Notes under the pieces: model-generated
What the model was told of the DNA's origin: nothing
The model's database searches: none
Seen by the model: the letters and a program-made list of their open reading frames with translations, nothing else
Translations under genes and position numbers: made by a program
From: Ziziphus jujuba
Taxonomy: Eukaryota > Streptophyta > Magnoliopsida > Rosales > Rhamnaceae
NCBI RefSeq assembly: GCF_031755915.1
Contig: NC_083379.1
Location: 6,087,501-6,151,500 of the forward strand
Length of the DNA: 64,000 nucleotides
Direction: 5' to 3'
Shown: positions 21,568 to 35,475 of the stretch, one piece after another
Position numbering within the stretch: position 1 is the stretch's first letter
How the letters are laid out: each line of letters starts with the position of its first letter

Positions 21568-23625
21568 TTAATTTTTCCAAAAACTCAATTTTAATAGTAT
21601 AATATAACAACATCGGAATATCTATTAGAATATCCAAGCAAACGACCAACCCGAAGACGAGAACAATAAAAAAATAAAATAGGGATTAAAATTTCAAAGT
21701 ACGGATGCCGAAATTAATAGCGAATGAAAGACAGAAAGAGAAGGAAGCGATGGTGACCGTTGGATGAGGATGATCCACTCCACGCCAATTGTTTTCACAC
21801 GCTTCTGCTGCGTCATCTAGTCGACCCCTACTTTATTTTGATGTTGAAAAGCTCTCGTCCTGGGTCCACTCAAATAGATTGATGGATGACAACTTTTATT
21901 TTTTTTGAATTTTTATTTTCTTTATTGATTTTTTTTTCTAAATATATATTCAAATTATTATTCTTAAAATTTATAGATAGTCTTTAAAAACTATATTATT
22001 ATTTTTTAAGCAAAAAAATCAATTACACATTATTAACTTCGAAATTTGAAAATGAAACTTTAAAAAAAAAAAAAAAAAAAGAAACCCACATTTTAAAAAT
22101 TTTACCAAAAGAGTTTATTTTTAATAAGTTTCCAATCATGTATATATGTTTGAAACGCAAATGCGAGGTATTGATAACAATGGTTTAGCGTGTAAATCAC
22201 TATTTCATTTTATAATTTTTTTTTTTTAAAACCTACATTTAATAAAAGTTAAAATCTCAAATTTTTAAATAAATAAATAAACTGTAGACTAAATTTAGAC
22301 GGTTGGCTTCTAATTTTTAAATAGTTTTTGTTTTTCATATCATGAGTATATTAAAGGCATTATGATTGGCTTCTAAGAAAGTATACGATCATGACAGTCT
22401 TTTACTTTCTTCTCTTTTATTTTTCCACCTTGGCTCCAAAGGGAAACACCACCATGCTTTTGGCTTCATTCAAGAGACACCCATGAGACAAATTAAAGCT
22501 AACTTTTCCAAATTCATATATAACTAACCTTTTAAGTAAAGACTTCTCAACTTATTTAAATGTCTGACAACAATTATTAACTTTTTTAATTTAAGCTAGA
22601 TAAAGATTATGTATTAATTAGTTGGGGAATCAGTATTTGTTTCCAACCAACGAAAGACAAAATAAAAAGGGTCGAGTTTCTATATAAAAAAAAAAAAAAA
22701 TCAAGACAACGTTGGACATAATTTATGAATTAAACACTTCCACTTGTCTATCACAAAAGCGATTACACAAATACAATGTGAGAACTCATAGAAATAATAA
22801 TAATTAAAAATCTCAGTAATTAGAAGATTCTTCCCCATTAGTTTGAAGATTAATTTGGTGTACACACGAAAACCAGTTTAAGAAAAATCCACTTGCCAAA
22901 AGAAAATATTATCTTTTATTTTGGTCAAAATCTTATAGCTATATTCCATTACCAAAAATACTGTGGATAATAAAGTGAAATAAACAACATCAATATTTAT
23001 TTCCTTAATTAGAACTATAATACCATAAATAAAAAGTGTAAAATTTATCATACATTATCCATAATTATTATAAAATCCAATATCTAATAGATTATTTGGA
23101 TGAAATTATGATTTGCCTGATTTGCTAACATTATAATTTATATATTTTATTACCAAAATAATGCCTTTGAAACTATTTGGACCTTCTATATCTTCTCCTT
23201 CCTTAAAAAAGAAAAAAAAAACATTAATTACATCTTGTTATTATCCACATCTTTTTGCATGAGTGAAATAAATAAATAAATCTTTTGAAAAAAAAAATAT
23301 ATATTCATACTTTGAATCTTTGACTTCTACTTCAGTCAATGCTCACGTGGCATGTAAAAAATAAAATACGAAACTATAAAATTAACAAAAAATTCCTAGA
23401 CAGGGCATGGTTCACATGGGGTAAAAGCTGACGTGGATCATAATTATCTTGTTCATGAATAATTAGATTTCCAATTAATTACCTTTAAAAAAAGATAAAT
23501 AAGGTAAATACAATATGGGAGCATTATTTATTGGGATATACAATAAAGAAATTTTCCTAATTTGGACACCAAAATACATTCAAAGATAATTAAATCCGGC
23601 TACCAAGTGCTCCCGGCCCCAAATC
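21568..23625. other. Spacer and distal promoter of the MEI2-like gene
   Basis: Very AT-rich with no coding pattern. Two regulatory-looking motifs occur near its right end: CACGTGGC at 23344-23351 and TGACGTGG at 23429-23436. Confidence 0.5.
23344..23436 (+). promoter_or_regulatory. G-box/ABRE-like and TGACGTGG motifs
   Basis: CACGTGGC at 23344-23351 is a G-box with an ABRE-like flank, and TGACGTGG at 23429-23436 is a second ACGT-core element 85 bp away. Both lie 200-290 bp upstream of the MEI2-like TATA box. ACGT-core pairs are known bZIP sites; their use here is inferred. Confidence 0.45.
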
Positions 23626-23633
23626 TATATAAG
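23626..23633 (+). promoter_or_regulatory. TATA box of the MEI2-like gene
   Basis: TATATAAG lies just before a pyrimidine-rich leader with CT repeats at 23665-23684 and 23811-23838. That fits a start of transcription near 23655. Confidence 0.6.
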
Positions 23634-24946
23634 CAGTAAACCAAACGCTCTGTTTTTCACACTCTTTCTCTCTCTCTCTCTCTCAATCATTCTCTGTTCC
23701 TTTTTTAGTCCTCTTGTCCAATCATCGTTGCTCTCTCTCTATCTCTTCAAAAATTCCAATTGGGTTAGAGAGAGAAAGTGGAAGTGGTAGAAGAAGAAGA
23801 AGAGTGACCCTCTCCTCTCTCTCTCTCTCTCTCTCTCTTTCACTAGCAATTCTGTCTCTATACGTCTCTCTTTGTCTTTCTATCAGATAGTGGAGGATAG
23901 AGGTTGTTGTCGAATCAAGTCTTGGGCTTGGACACTTCGTATTCTGCAAATTGCACTCTGTTTCTTTTCTTTTTTTTTGGTTACGCGCTGCTTTCGGGCT
24001 CTAGGGTTTGATTGCTTTGTACTTTTGTCAGGTAATTTCTTTATTGTATGGAGTTATTGTTTGGAAGAATTTTTTAGGAATTTTTAAGGGAGGTCGGTGA
24101 GTTTCCAAAAATTTTGACTAACGCAGTTTTGAGTATTGGGTATGATGAAATGATACTGCTGAATATCGAGAATTTTGGGTTTGAATAGAAATTTGTTGAA
24201 TTTATTGGGTAATTTGTTTTTTACCATGCTGAAGTGCAGTTTTTTTTTTTGGTAAACAAATGATGAATCAAAAAGATGTCTGTAATTGGTAATTCTGAGT
24301 TCTGATTGAGAGCGTAGGAGCTTAGTTTGAGATAATGTTTTTTAAAAGCTTTTTTTTGGGGGTTTTGAAATTTCGATTGTTTACCCTGTTAAACAGTTCA
24401 TTTATGTGAATGAAGGAGAAAATAACTATTTTAGTAATTTTTGTTTAATTGAGAAGTTAAAGAGCCTAGTAGGGTGTAATGTCTTCCATCTCTCTCTCTT
24501 TTTAATGTTAGTTTCTTATTTATTTTAGTTTGTCTTATGTTTCATTTTCACCCGGTTTTCTTTAAATTCAATATTTTTGTTTCGTTATTCTATTGTTTCA
24601 AGCTGCCTATTATTGTCAGTAAGTGTCAATTCTCCCGTTTTCTTTTCCTTCTTCAAAGAGGATACCTACCTACTAAGCATTTTGACCTTAAAGTCCTTTC
24701 AGAACTCTTAGAGTTGAAAATTTATGTCGTTGGAAATTCTTTTGTTCGGTTGGTTTAATCAAATCAATGGGTGCTATTTCTACTTTCTGTTTGTTATACG
24801 TGACAATGAATTTGGAGTTTTATTATCATTTAAATGCTTGTGAGAGTCAAGTGTGCTATAGAGCAAGGATTTCTTTCATTAATTTTGCCATAGCAAAAGT
24901 TAACTATGTCACTTAACTATTGTGTTTAAATCAGTGAGGTGATGCG

Positions 24947-27900
24947 ATGAAGCAGCATATGCACAATTCATCTTCAGGTAATTTTGTATGCATTCATCCA
25001 TTTAGTGGATTGTGAACTAAATGATTCCCCCCCCTCTCTTCTTTTTCCAGTTAAAAAAGAAAAAAAAATAATAAAAAAATAAAAAAATTTGACAAGTCCT
25101 GTTTTTGTATATGGTAGGGCCAACTGAGATTACACCAGTAAATGTTCCTAAGAAAGTTGGCAGTGGAGCATGGGAAATTTTCTCTGGATCTGATGCCTAC
25201 CGTGGCTCGGGTGATGCTACCCTATTTTCAAGCTCATTACCTGTTCTTCCACACGCAAAGTGTATGCATGAATTATTGTTTTAAGATTTTCAACTGCTAA
25301 ATTAATAGAGAGGACCTCTTAACTGTTTGTTCATGCATGCAGTGAACTTGAATGATGCAGAGCAGGGTTATCCATCTGTTAATGATATTTCTTGTGGTGT
25401 AAAGAAACTCCCTCAAAATGTTGAGAACAATGAGACACTTGAAGCTGGGGAAAGTAATGCAATTGGAAGCTTGCTTCCTGATGATGAAGATGAGCTTTTA
25501 GCTGGTTTAGCAGATGATCTTGATCTTAGTGGTTTGCCTGGTTCATTAGAGGACTTGGAAGAATATGATCTTTTTGGTAGTGGAGGAGGCATGGAATTGG
25601 AAACTGATCCACAGGAGAGCCCAAGGATAGGTATGTCGAAGATAAATGTATCTGATGGTGCTCTTAATAATGGGTTGCCTCATTATACTCTTTCGAATGG
25701 TGTGGGAACTGTTGCTGGAGAACATCCGTATGGTGAGCATCCTTCCAGAACATTATTTGTTCGGAATATCAACAGTAATGTTGAGGATTCAGAACTTAAA
25801 ACTCTCTTTGAGGTAATTCAAATAAGAAAGAGCTATTGCTTTTATACTATTTTTTGCTATATTTGTTTGTTCAGGTTATTGGGAGGAAAGTTTTTAGATT
25901 TTCTACAAAAATTATTGCCTGTGGAAGATATAAGTCATTGCTGGATGGTTAAATGCATTTTTTATAAAATTTTGTTTAAAATTTGGTGGTTATCCTTAGT
26001 TCTTGGATTTTTCTAATGCTTGAAGATAGAATGCAGAACTAGTTTGTTGAGTTCTGAGTTATTTTTTTTTAAAGTGACGGAATATGAGGTTTTTTTTTTT
26101 TTTTTTTTTTTAACATCCTTTTTTACAAAGCTGTGTTAGATTATTTTACAATTATATATTCATTTCGTAGCAGTACCTTTTCCTTTTTGTTTCTTTTTAC
26201 AATACAGTTTTGGATGATGTATAAATGTACCTGTCATTTTGTAGCAATATGGCGATATTAGAACTCTGTACACCGCATGTAAACATAGGGGATTTGTGAT
26301 GATATCTTATTATGATATTCGTGCTGCTCGAACTGCTATGCGTGCATTACAGAACAAGCCTCTGAGGCGGAGGAAACTTGATATCCACTTCTCAATTCCA
26401 AAGGTTGGGAACAACTTTCCTCATTTTTGAAATTAAACGTTTCTTTTTCTTTTTGGACAAAGTTGTTAATATTAAATTTTGTTAATACCATGTGATGATC
26501 ATTTTATTTTTGCTCCCACTTGTACCAAATCAGGATAACCCATCAGACAAGGATATTAATCAAGGAACATTGGTAGTTTTTAATTTGGATCCATCAGTGT
26601 CAAATGAAGACCTCCGACAAATATTTGGGGCCTACGGCGAGGTCAAAGAGGTGATAAATTTATTTTGTTATGAATTTTCCATTTCTAGCTTCTGTTATTT
26701 TATGCATAAATGGTTAACATCTGTGCTGTGTGGTAATTATTGTACAAATCAGATAAGGGAAACACCACACAAGAGACATCATAAGTTTATTGAGTTTTAT
26801 GATGTTAGAGCCGCAGAAGCAGCACTTAAATCATTAAATAGGAGTGACATAGCTGGTAAACGTATAAAGCTTGAACCTAGTCGTCCTGGTGGAGCTCGTC
26901 GAAAGTGCGTATATGAATATAATTTTTTTATTATTTTTTTATTTGTCGGTAATACCATAAGCTATGAGGATTATTAATTGATTTGTTTGGTAGACATTTT
27001 AATTTTATTATATTTAAAGTTAAATACTTTCCTTATTCTCTTGTCTGTTGCTTAGCAAATTGTTTGCTGGTGTGCAAACATTATTGTTTTCTTGGTTCAA
27101 TTTTGTTGCATTAGCATTTAGGGATCATGGTTCATTGGAAATAGAGGCAGTAAGTATTTATTCCTCTTATATTTGTGCTGTGCAGTCTTTTCTGCTCAAT
27201 ATGTCATCATTTTCTTTTGATTTCATGTTTTATTTATACCCGATTGTGCTAGTTATTTAAAATCAAAACTATAAAATTGATTATTACATTTACTTTTTAG
27301 CTTGATGTTGCAACTGAATCAAGAACTTGAACAAGATGAATCTAGGAACTTTCGACATCCAGTGGGTTCGCCAATAACCAACTCTCCTCCAGGTAAGTGT
27401 TCTCTGAGGTAGATACTTCATGACTTGTGAGCATATAGTTTCTTTGTGCTTTTTGTTTTTGAGTTATTTGATTTCTTCATTTACTCGCAAACTGAGAGGT
27501 TAATACAACAATCTTTACAGGCAACTGGATGCAGTTCAACAGCCCTATTGAACATAGTCCTATGCACAGTTTTAGTAAATCTCCTAGTTTTAGAACCTTG
27601 AGCCCGACTAGTAGCAACCAGTTGCCTGGGTTAGCATCAATTCTGCATTCTCAAGCACCAAATACTGCAAAGATTGCACCTATTGGCAAGGACCAAGGAA
27701 GGGGCAGTCATGTGGACCATATATTTAGCAATGCAAACTCAGCTCACGGATCTGCATATCAGCAATCACATTCAATCCCAGAGGCGAAATTGGGCCACTT
27801 TAATGGAACTATACCCTCCTTTCGTCCTTCAACATCAAATGGGTCTGGCATGGAAACTTTGTCAGGGCCACAATTCCTGTGGGGGAGTCCAAATCTGTAC

Positions 27901-29579
27901 TCAGAGCACACCACATCTTCAGCTTGGCCAAGACCGGCACCATGTGTGGGGCATCCATTTACAACTAGTAAGGGTCATGCATTTCCATTTTCAGTTCATC
28001 ATGGCTCTTTCCTTGGCTTGTCCCATCACCATTATCAAGGTCAGCACCATCATGTTGGATCTGCTCCATCTGGGGTCCCTTTAGACAGGAACTTTGGTTA
28101 CTTCTCAGAGTCACCAGAAACTTCATTTTTGAGTTCTGTTGCATATGGCGGCGTGGGTTTAGGCCCCAGTGATGGAAAATTAAAGGCAAATATCAGTGGT
28201 CCTCGAGCTGCTGTCAATTCTGGCATTTCGATTCCAGGAAACATGTCTGAAAATGGCACAAATTATAAGATGATGTCCTCTCCAAGGCTTAGCCCTGTGC
28301 TTTTAGGTAATGGCCCATTCCATGGACTTTTACCTACAAACATTGATGGTTTGATTGAGCATGGGCGGAACAGACGGGTAGAGAATAATGGGAACCAGAT
28401 TGATGGAAAAAAACAGTTTCAACTTGATTTGGATAAGATCATCTCTGGGGAAGATAATCGGACAACTTTAATGATAAAAAATATACCAAATAAGTAAGGC
28501 TGACTTCTGAACTGTGTTGTATGTGAACTGACAGTAGTTTTTGTGGATATTGATTGTACTTTCTGTTGTCCTGTAGATACACCTCAAAAATGTTGCTTGC
28601 TGCCATAGATGAAAATCTCAGGGGTACTTATGATTTTCTCTACTTGCCGATTGATTTTAAGGTAATTATCAGGTGTTTCTAAAGAGAAGTCTTGACAAAT
28701 CTTTTCTAATCTTGTATATACTTGATCCTTTAAACTCTTTCTGTAGTCAGTTTTTTATTGATTGATAATCCTGGTTGCTTGTGCAGAATAAATGCAACGT
28801 GGGCTATGCATTTATCAATATGCTGTCTCCTTCGCACATCATTCCATTTTATGAGGTTTTTATACTTGTTTAGAATTTTCTTGATTGGTTGTTTGGTTCT
28901 TTCCACATCATTGTCTCTGAGTTGTGCTGTGTCAATTTCTTAATTCCTTTTACCCTTATAAATGAAAGTTTTTCCTTAGAAGCTGACATTGTCATAATTC
29001 CAGAGTCTCGACAAAGAAAAGGGACTCCTGGTTTATGAAAGTCTTGAAATACAAAACAATTTGTAGGTTCACTAAATAATAATTCTATGCAGGCATTTAA
29101 TGGAAAGAAGTGGGAGAAGTTTAACAGTGAGAAAGTTGCTTCCTTGGCATATGCTAGAATTCAGGGAAAGGCAGCCCTTGTCACTCACTTTCAGAATTCA
29201 AGCTTGATGAATGAAGATAAACGCTGCCGCCCTATTCTCTTTCATTCTGAAGGTTCAGAAGCTGGTGATCAGGTAAATTGCAAAATATTATTATAAAGGC
29301 CAGGCAATTAAGTTTTCATTTTGTTGATTAAAATTTCTCTTTGATCATTATGTATGCTGATTGTTGATTGATGAACGTGTGCCGGGTGGTCTAGTTGATT
29401 TGGATGCATAATAAATTAATTTCTTTGATATTGTGCATTATATGTAGATTATCCAGGAACATCTTCCATCCAACAATCTGAACATTTTGACCTCTCAGCC
29501 TAAGGAGTCATACTTAGGTGATTTCCCAGGAAGTCCAACTGAGGAGCACAACAATCATGAGATGCCAGGAGTAAGATAA
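24947..29579 (+). CDS. MEI2-like RNA-binding protein (AML2/3/5 type)
   Basis: Twelve coding exons join in frame to 867 residues: 24947-24977, 25118-25261, 25343-25812, 26245-26403, 26534-26650, 26753-26904, 27301-27392, 27521-28493, 28577-28661, 28787-28855, 29093-29272 and 29448-29579. RRM1 is near residues 193-268 (RTLFVRNINSNVEDSELKTL), RRM2 near 278-352 (GTLVVFNLDPSVSNEDLRQI), and the Mei2-type C-terminal RRM3 near 702-825 (TTLMIKNIPNKYTSKMLLAA, then FKNKCNVGYAFINMLSP). An acidic stretch LLPDDEDELLAGLADDLDLS precedes RRM1. Family knowledge: plant MEI2-like proteins act in meiosis and vegetative growth, probably by binding RNA. The leader probably has a 0.9-kb intron (donor 24032, acceptor 24934), so the ATG lies 13 bases into the second exon. 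The other nearby ATG is followed at once by TGA. Confidence 0.95.
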
Positions 29580-30639
29580 CAGTGTGCCTGAGGCAGATCA
29601 CCATCAACCAATTCTGATGGTGGCTGCAGGTTCTAACCATTGCATATATACTCTAGTGTACAAAGTTAGGAAGAGAAGGAAAAGGATAAGAAAAAGTGTG
29701 CAAACTTTGTATAATATTCCTTTTTGGTAGTGTTTGTTAGAGAGCTTTGACAGAAACAGCAGAAGCCTTTTGTTGATGGTTGGCTCAATGGCTTGATATA
29801 TTTTGGAGGGTAAGCTGAAGTGCATGGGTGGGAATTGAATTTTCTCTTCACAAATGCGCATTATATATGTATTTCCTCTATCTTCCTTTTGGGCATATTT
29901 TTTTCCGTGACCTGAGCAATTTAGTTTGCAGATTCGATGTTCATATCAGTCTCTGGATATTTACGTTTCAAGCGATTGAGGTTTCTTAGGTTTGGTGATT
30001 TAGCATGGGTACAAATTGTACAGGGAGAGGGAAATGCTTCCTCCCTTTTTTTTTTTTTTTTTTTTTTAATTATTATTATTAGTCTTATGCATTTGGATTC
30101 TTGATGTGGAAATTCAAACATGTAATGGAGACATGATATTTCTCATTTGAATATATGATGGCTTCATATTTATCAAAATCTTACCATCTTTCTTTTCGTT
30201 GACTTGTGTGCTTTTCTTTTTATTTATTTTCTTCAATTTGAAGGATGATTAGGAATTCATGATCTACATATTGTGGATCATTTAGAGATTTCTGCCTGAC
30301 GAAGATAACTTAAACAATAGGGCTGAACCATGGGATCCTTAATGCCCAGCTTGTCAACCATTTACTCCTGTCATTGTAGAGGCAAAGAAAGTTGCAAAAA
30401 CACACATATTTACATTGGAATGCAAAATGATAGAACTGGTGTTTCACTAGGAAGGCATAATATATCAGACTGCTCACAAGGAAAAATAAACGCGCAAACC
30501 TCTAACCTCTATAAACTTATATGAGCCATGGTGTAACATGTAAAGTCTCAAGCCAAAATTAGAAGCCTCAGTTATAGCGAGAATCTTCCTGGCCTTCACA
30601 GATACATTACAAAGAGATCTTATGAAATGACACAAGTAT
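29580..30639. other. Convergent 3' ends of the MEI2-like and PHYE genes
   Basis: Both 3' UTRs should lie in this 1.06-kb gap, and a T run sits at 30043-30067. No coding signal. Long open frames such as 29604-29861 are on the wrong strand and not protein-like. Confidence 0.55.
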
Positions 30640-33600
30640 TTAAGAAGTAATCCTGCCTGTATCTGCCAGTGATCCTCCATTATTTTTTACCATTTTAAAT
30701 TCGAGGTCGATGAGGAAGAAACATTTATTATGCTCTCTAATGTACTGGACCTGACCATTCATCCTATTGACAAGTTTCCTAGACAAGTTTAGCCCGAGTC
30801 CTTCCTTTGTTGTCCATTGGTTTCCTCCCTCGATCATGTCTTGAATTAGAGCAGAAGGAATGCCTTGACCGGGGTGAGTCATTCTACAACTTGCACAGGA
30901 AAATGAAAATTATGTAGCAGAAATCATCTAATTGTTGTAATTATTTGGTTCTCAAACTGTACTGTAATACAAATCAAAAGCAAACAACGTAGGAAAAATA
31001 ACATCTAAGAATATCTTCTTCATTAGGTTACATTGTAGATGTGAATAAAATGTCATACTGGGATAATATGGACAACAAATTAGTCAATGGCATGCAAAGT
31101 TTCATGAAAAGTGACAAAATGAGCTGAGCAGGAAACCACTGTTGCAGTATTTAGTACTCTATCAATCCTAACTGGGGGCAAAACAGCAGAGGAGAAGAAA
31201 AAATATAGTGTATATGTATCACATATACTACATGTCCATGTTTTCCAGTGAGGCAGACAACAGCAATAGACAATCCCAAAGTAAAGCACAGAATTGGAAA
31301 TTGAAATTAAAATGATTCTCAAAACATGAGGTGCATAGAACCTAAGTTTGGTTGTTGTACTTGTACCTGAACTGTAAACGAATAAATTCATTGACATCCT
31401 TCATAAACTTCAGGCGAGGGGAAATTTTGATTTCAACCCAGCCATTTGAGACAGGTGCATGATGCACCACATTGAGAAAGAAATCTGACAAGACCAACTG
31501 AAGCTTCATCCGATCGCCATAGAGACGTAATGATTTTAGTTCTTTCGGAATCTCATGAAAAAGCTGCAAATTCTTTTGCCTAATCATGATCATTACTTGA
31601 CTAACAATGGCATCCAAAACATCTCCCAACAGAAATTCCTCCATGTTCAGCTCTATGCTGCTGCTACAATCAGGATAAGTGTTAGATATTCACTGGAATA
31701 CAGGTTGTTGTACACCTGCAGATATAATGTTTTTGGCAAATTATTGAATTCTAAGAGAATGGTAATGAGATAAGAGAAATGTATTCATGGACACATATAT
31801 TACCAAAGATTACAAAACCAGACAAGAGGAAAAAATTTTGACCTGCATTTAGGGAAGCATGCATTTTACCATATATGTACTTTTTCATTCAATTTCATTA
31901 AAAAATTCCATTACTTTCTTTGATTGAATTGAAAGTACAAATTATAAGATCTAGAAGAAACTTTTTCCAAAGCAATGGTATCCATATTAACAACTGTTAT
32001 AAACTTGAAGATGCACATGAATAGTTGACCTTAATTTATTCATTTTATTTTGCCAATATATGAAGAGAGGAAGACATACCCTTCCTCTATGCTTCCCAAA
32101 TCCATATCCTCTATGATTGTCAGTATCTGTCTTTCACATGCATCACTAGTATCAAGAAATTGCTTCTGATTATCTGATATAGCCGTATTTTCCAGGAGCT
32201 TGTGTGTAAATCGAATACCGTTTAACGGATTTTTCATCTCTTGTCTTATATAAGTCAACTCTTTAAGTTTTGAGTAATGTGCTCTATCTTCCTGACTGCA
32301 TCCTTCTAAGGTTTGCTGCAGATCGGGCACAACAATCTGGAGGAAACAGAAACATCCAATTATGTTGCCACCAGCATCGATCCTCTTGTTTGCTGTTAAT
32401 AAAACCTCAACAAATTTCCCTCTTCTATCAAAAAACTCAAATGGGACTTTCTCAATATCTTGACCACTGATTCCTTGATATAAAAGAATCATGAATTTAG
32501 TTAGTGTATCTTGACCTTTTAGCCTACAGAAACTTCCAAAGATTTCGCCAGTTAGCATTTTACCGAGAACTTCATCTCTTCTCCAACCAGTCAGTTTTGC
32601 CATTGCAGCATTCCATTCAGAACAGCAGGCATTCTCATCAGATGCAAATATGGGAGGAATCAGTGGATTAAGACTCTGTATGATAGCCTTGTAATCGCCT
32701 TGCAAGCGGATGAATTTATCCATAACAACTTTTTCACAAGTAACATCTTGGCCCACAAAACACACCCCAACCACTGCGTTTGTGTAATCTCTACTAGTGC
32801 ATGTATTGGCCACAATATATATAATTTTGTTTTCCTGTGAAAGCCCAAAATTTTTCAGTTTTATCTCAATATTCCGGTCTTCCTCACCTGAACAGATAGA
32901 AGTTAATTAAGAGCTGTTTGTGGAATTAAAGCAAAAAAGCAAAAAGAATGAACAGGATCAAGACCTTGAAAATTTAAGAAAATTGAAGGAGAAATGAGTT
33001 ATAAGAGTCCAAACCCTACAATGCTCCTGATTATTGCAAATTTCTGCTGGAACAGACGGTGACTGAGCATTAAGATCTTTATACACAAACACAGTGAAAG
33101 GAGAGAGGAAAAAAATAAATTAGAAGAAGATGAAAAAAGGTTTTCCTGTACCTAAATGTTCAAGTTTCAGATTTATCAAATTCCTCACAGCACCTTCTTC
33201 AACAAGCTAGGTTTATTATCACATAAAGTCTTATTTTGGAGTGAAGTAGGAATTTGGCATATAGATGTCAAGAAAAAAAATACAAGACATGAATGTGTTC
33301 ACTAATGGAAATGCCAAGCTATTTGCATGCATAACATTAAATCCTCAACAAATGTTTTTATATAAAAAAAAATTAAAAAAAAAATTGACTTATGTCCTTA
33401 ACATAAATCATAAGGAAAAAAATATTACCTTGCAAAGCTCTGTTTAGAAGATGTCCTACAACTCTACGTGAGTCCTCGTGGATGACTTCATTAACTAGGG
33501 ACTTCCCCATAGCTTCGTTAGCTTGTAAGCCCGTCAATTCAGCAATTTTTGCATTCCATCCATTAATAAGACCACCTGAATCAACCCCAAAAATTGGAAC

Positions 33601-35475
33601 TGTTGCTGTCTCAATTAATTTAACCATCTCACATGCAACAAAACTGAGTTTATCCATCCCTCGCAACTCAGTATCATCACTCTGCCGGGAATAATTCACT
33701 GCCTTAGAACCGCTGTCCTCCATATCCTGAAACGAATCTCTCATTACAAGCTGTAAAGAGTGAATAGCATTTATTTCTGAAACCTCCCAAGGCAAACTTC
33801 TACTCTTCACTACTTCAAGAAAAGCTATAAATGATGATCTAGGGTGCATTCTTCCACCATCATCCTTATCCTCAGGATGATGCTTAGCCCCTCCCCATTT
33901 CATTTCCTTTGCAGTGTGAGACCTGAACCAAAATAAGAAATCCTTTGTAGTGATTCTTGCAGTAGCCATCCCACAAACAGCATCACCTAGCAAAGCAGCA
34001 CCTGGATAACCAGCATCTGCCAAACTATCAGTACTCAACCCTGTAGAATCACCATGATTACGAAGCAACCACTCTGCAATATCTTTCACCTCTGATTCAG
34101 TTGGAGTTACACCCAGTAACCAACATGTTCCTCCATAATACAGTGCAGCCCCATCACACTTCACAAGATCCATTATACTAGGGGTCTGAGTCACAACACC
34201 AAATGGGGCATCTCGGAGAAGCATGTCACATAGTAAGGTTTGTGTTCTGAGAATCTTTTTCTCTGCCAATTGTGATGCCAACTGAAGCTCCATATAGAGC
34301 TGCAGACCGAATGCCTGCATAAAAAACTCACAAGCATAACGAAGTGGGAAAGGGACATACCGGGAGGAAGTATGGTGGCACACTACCAACCCCCAAAGCT
34401 TTGTTGCATCATTACCATTTATAATAACTGCCATTACTAATGAGGCAATTGAACCCATGTTGTTCATGTACTGTGTGTGGCAACCATGTGGTGACCTGAG
34501 GGTTGAGTTGACCAAGCACAGAGGCTGTTTTAAGTCTTCACTTTGGATGACCTTAACCGGGTTTGCATTGCAATCACAAATCATTCTAACACGGTTCTGC
34601 TTGAACAAGAACCGAGCAGCCTGTGGAATATCTGTGGCAGGATAGTGTAAACCCAAGTAAGGTTCTAAATCTGACCTCCTGATTTCAGACACCACTTCAC
34701 CATGATCATCCTCATGGAACTTATAAACCATAACTCTATCATACCCAGTAAGTTTCTGAACTTCCTCAACAACTATGTCACATAACACACCAATATCTCC
34801 CCCAGGAAGAGACTGCAGCCTAGAAATTGCTCGAATAGCAAGTTTCTGTGACTGCACTGCACCTGCAAATGACAATGCAGGGTCACCCGACCTAGCAGGC
34901 TCCAAGTCAATTACAGTTCCCACATCAATTCTATGTAGTATAGCATAAAATGGCCTATGGTTACTCCTAGAACAAACCCAAATGGGGTTCAACAGTGATA
35001 TCTCTCTGGAAGCAACAGCTTTCGCCAGTGAAGCACCAGAAGAAGGTGTAAAAAGTGCTCTAGCATCAATTCCAATCAGACCCTTCAACTGGTTTGACTC
35101 AAACTGACTGCCTAAACCCAAGAATTCAAAGCAATTCTCACTGAAACCGATAATCTTGAAAGTGGACTCCTCAATTGCGAGCATACAGCCAAAGGGCTGG
35201 ATGAGACCACCCCTCTGGATTTTTGACAAGTAAGCAGTAATTTGTTCCTCAGGTACAGTCAGTGGAGCATCAAGAACTGATCTTGAATAGTTAAAGGACT
35301 TACCAGAGACACCAGAGTGTTCAAACTCAGCCATAAGCCCAGCATCTGCATTGTACTGAGCAATTTCTTTACCTTTTTGGGTGGTGCTGGTGTTAGTGTT
35401 GGTGTTGGGCCTCATGTTGCTTGCAGCTGATGATGAGAAAGTTGTAGTGCCTCTTTCTCCACTTCCACGCTCCAT
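30640..35475 (-). CDS. PHYE: Phytochrome E apoprotein
   Basis: Four exons, 35475-33429, 32887-32080, 31663-31367 and 30883-30640, give 1131 residues with the classic three-intron phytochrome layout. The domains in order are an N-terminal PAS-like part (about 77-190), GAF (about 220-405), PHY (about 410-590), two PAS repeats (about 620-880), and a histidine-kinase-related module (about 900-1120). The chromophore-attachment cysteine is Cys332 in [11 protein letters not shown], and the DIP motif ([14 protein letters not shown]) is intact. The transmitter lacks a phosphoacceptor histidine at the usual site ([10 protein letters not shown]), normal for plant phytochromes. The N-terminus ([10 protein letters not shown]) and overall sequence place it nearest PHYE rather than PHYA, B or C. 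It senses red/far-red light in the cytosol and moves to the nucleus as Pfr. Confidence 0.96.

Noticed and set aside
25813..26016. Extension of MEI2-like exon 3 into the next intron
   Set aside because: A canonical donor at 25813 and the continuing RRM1 in the exon at 26245 show that this is intron.
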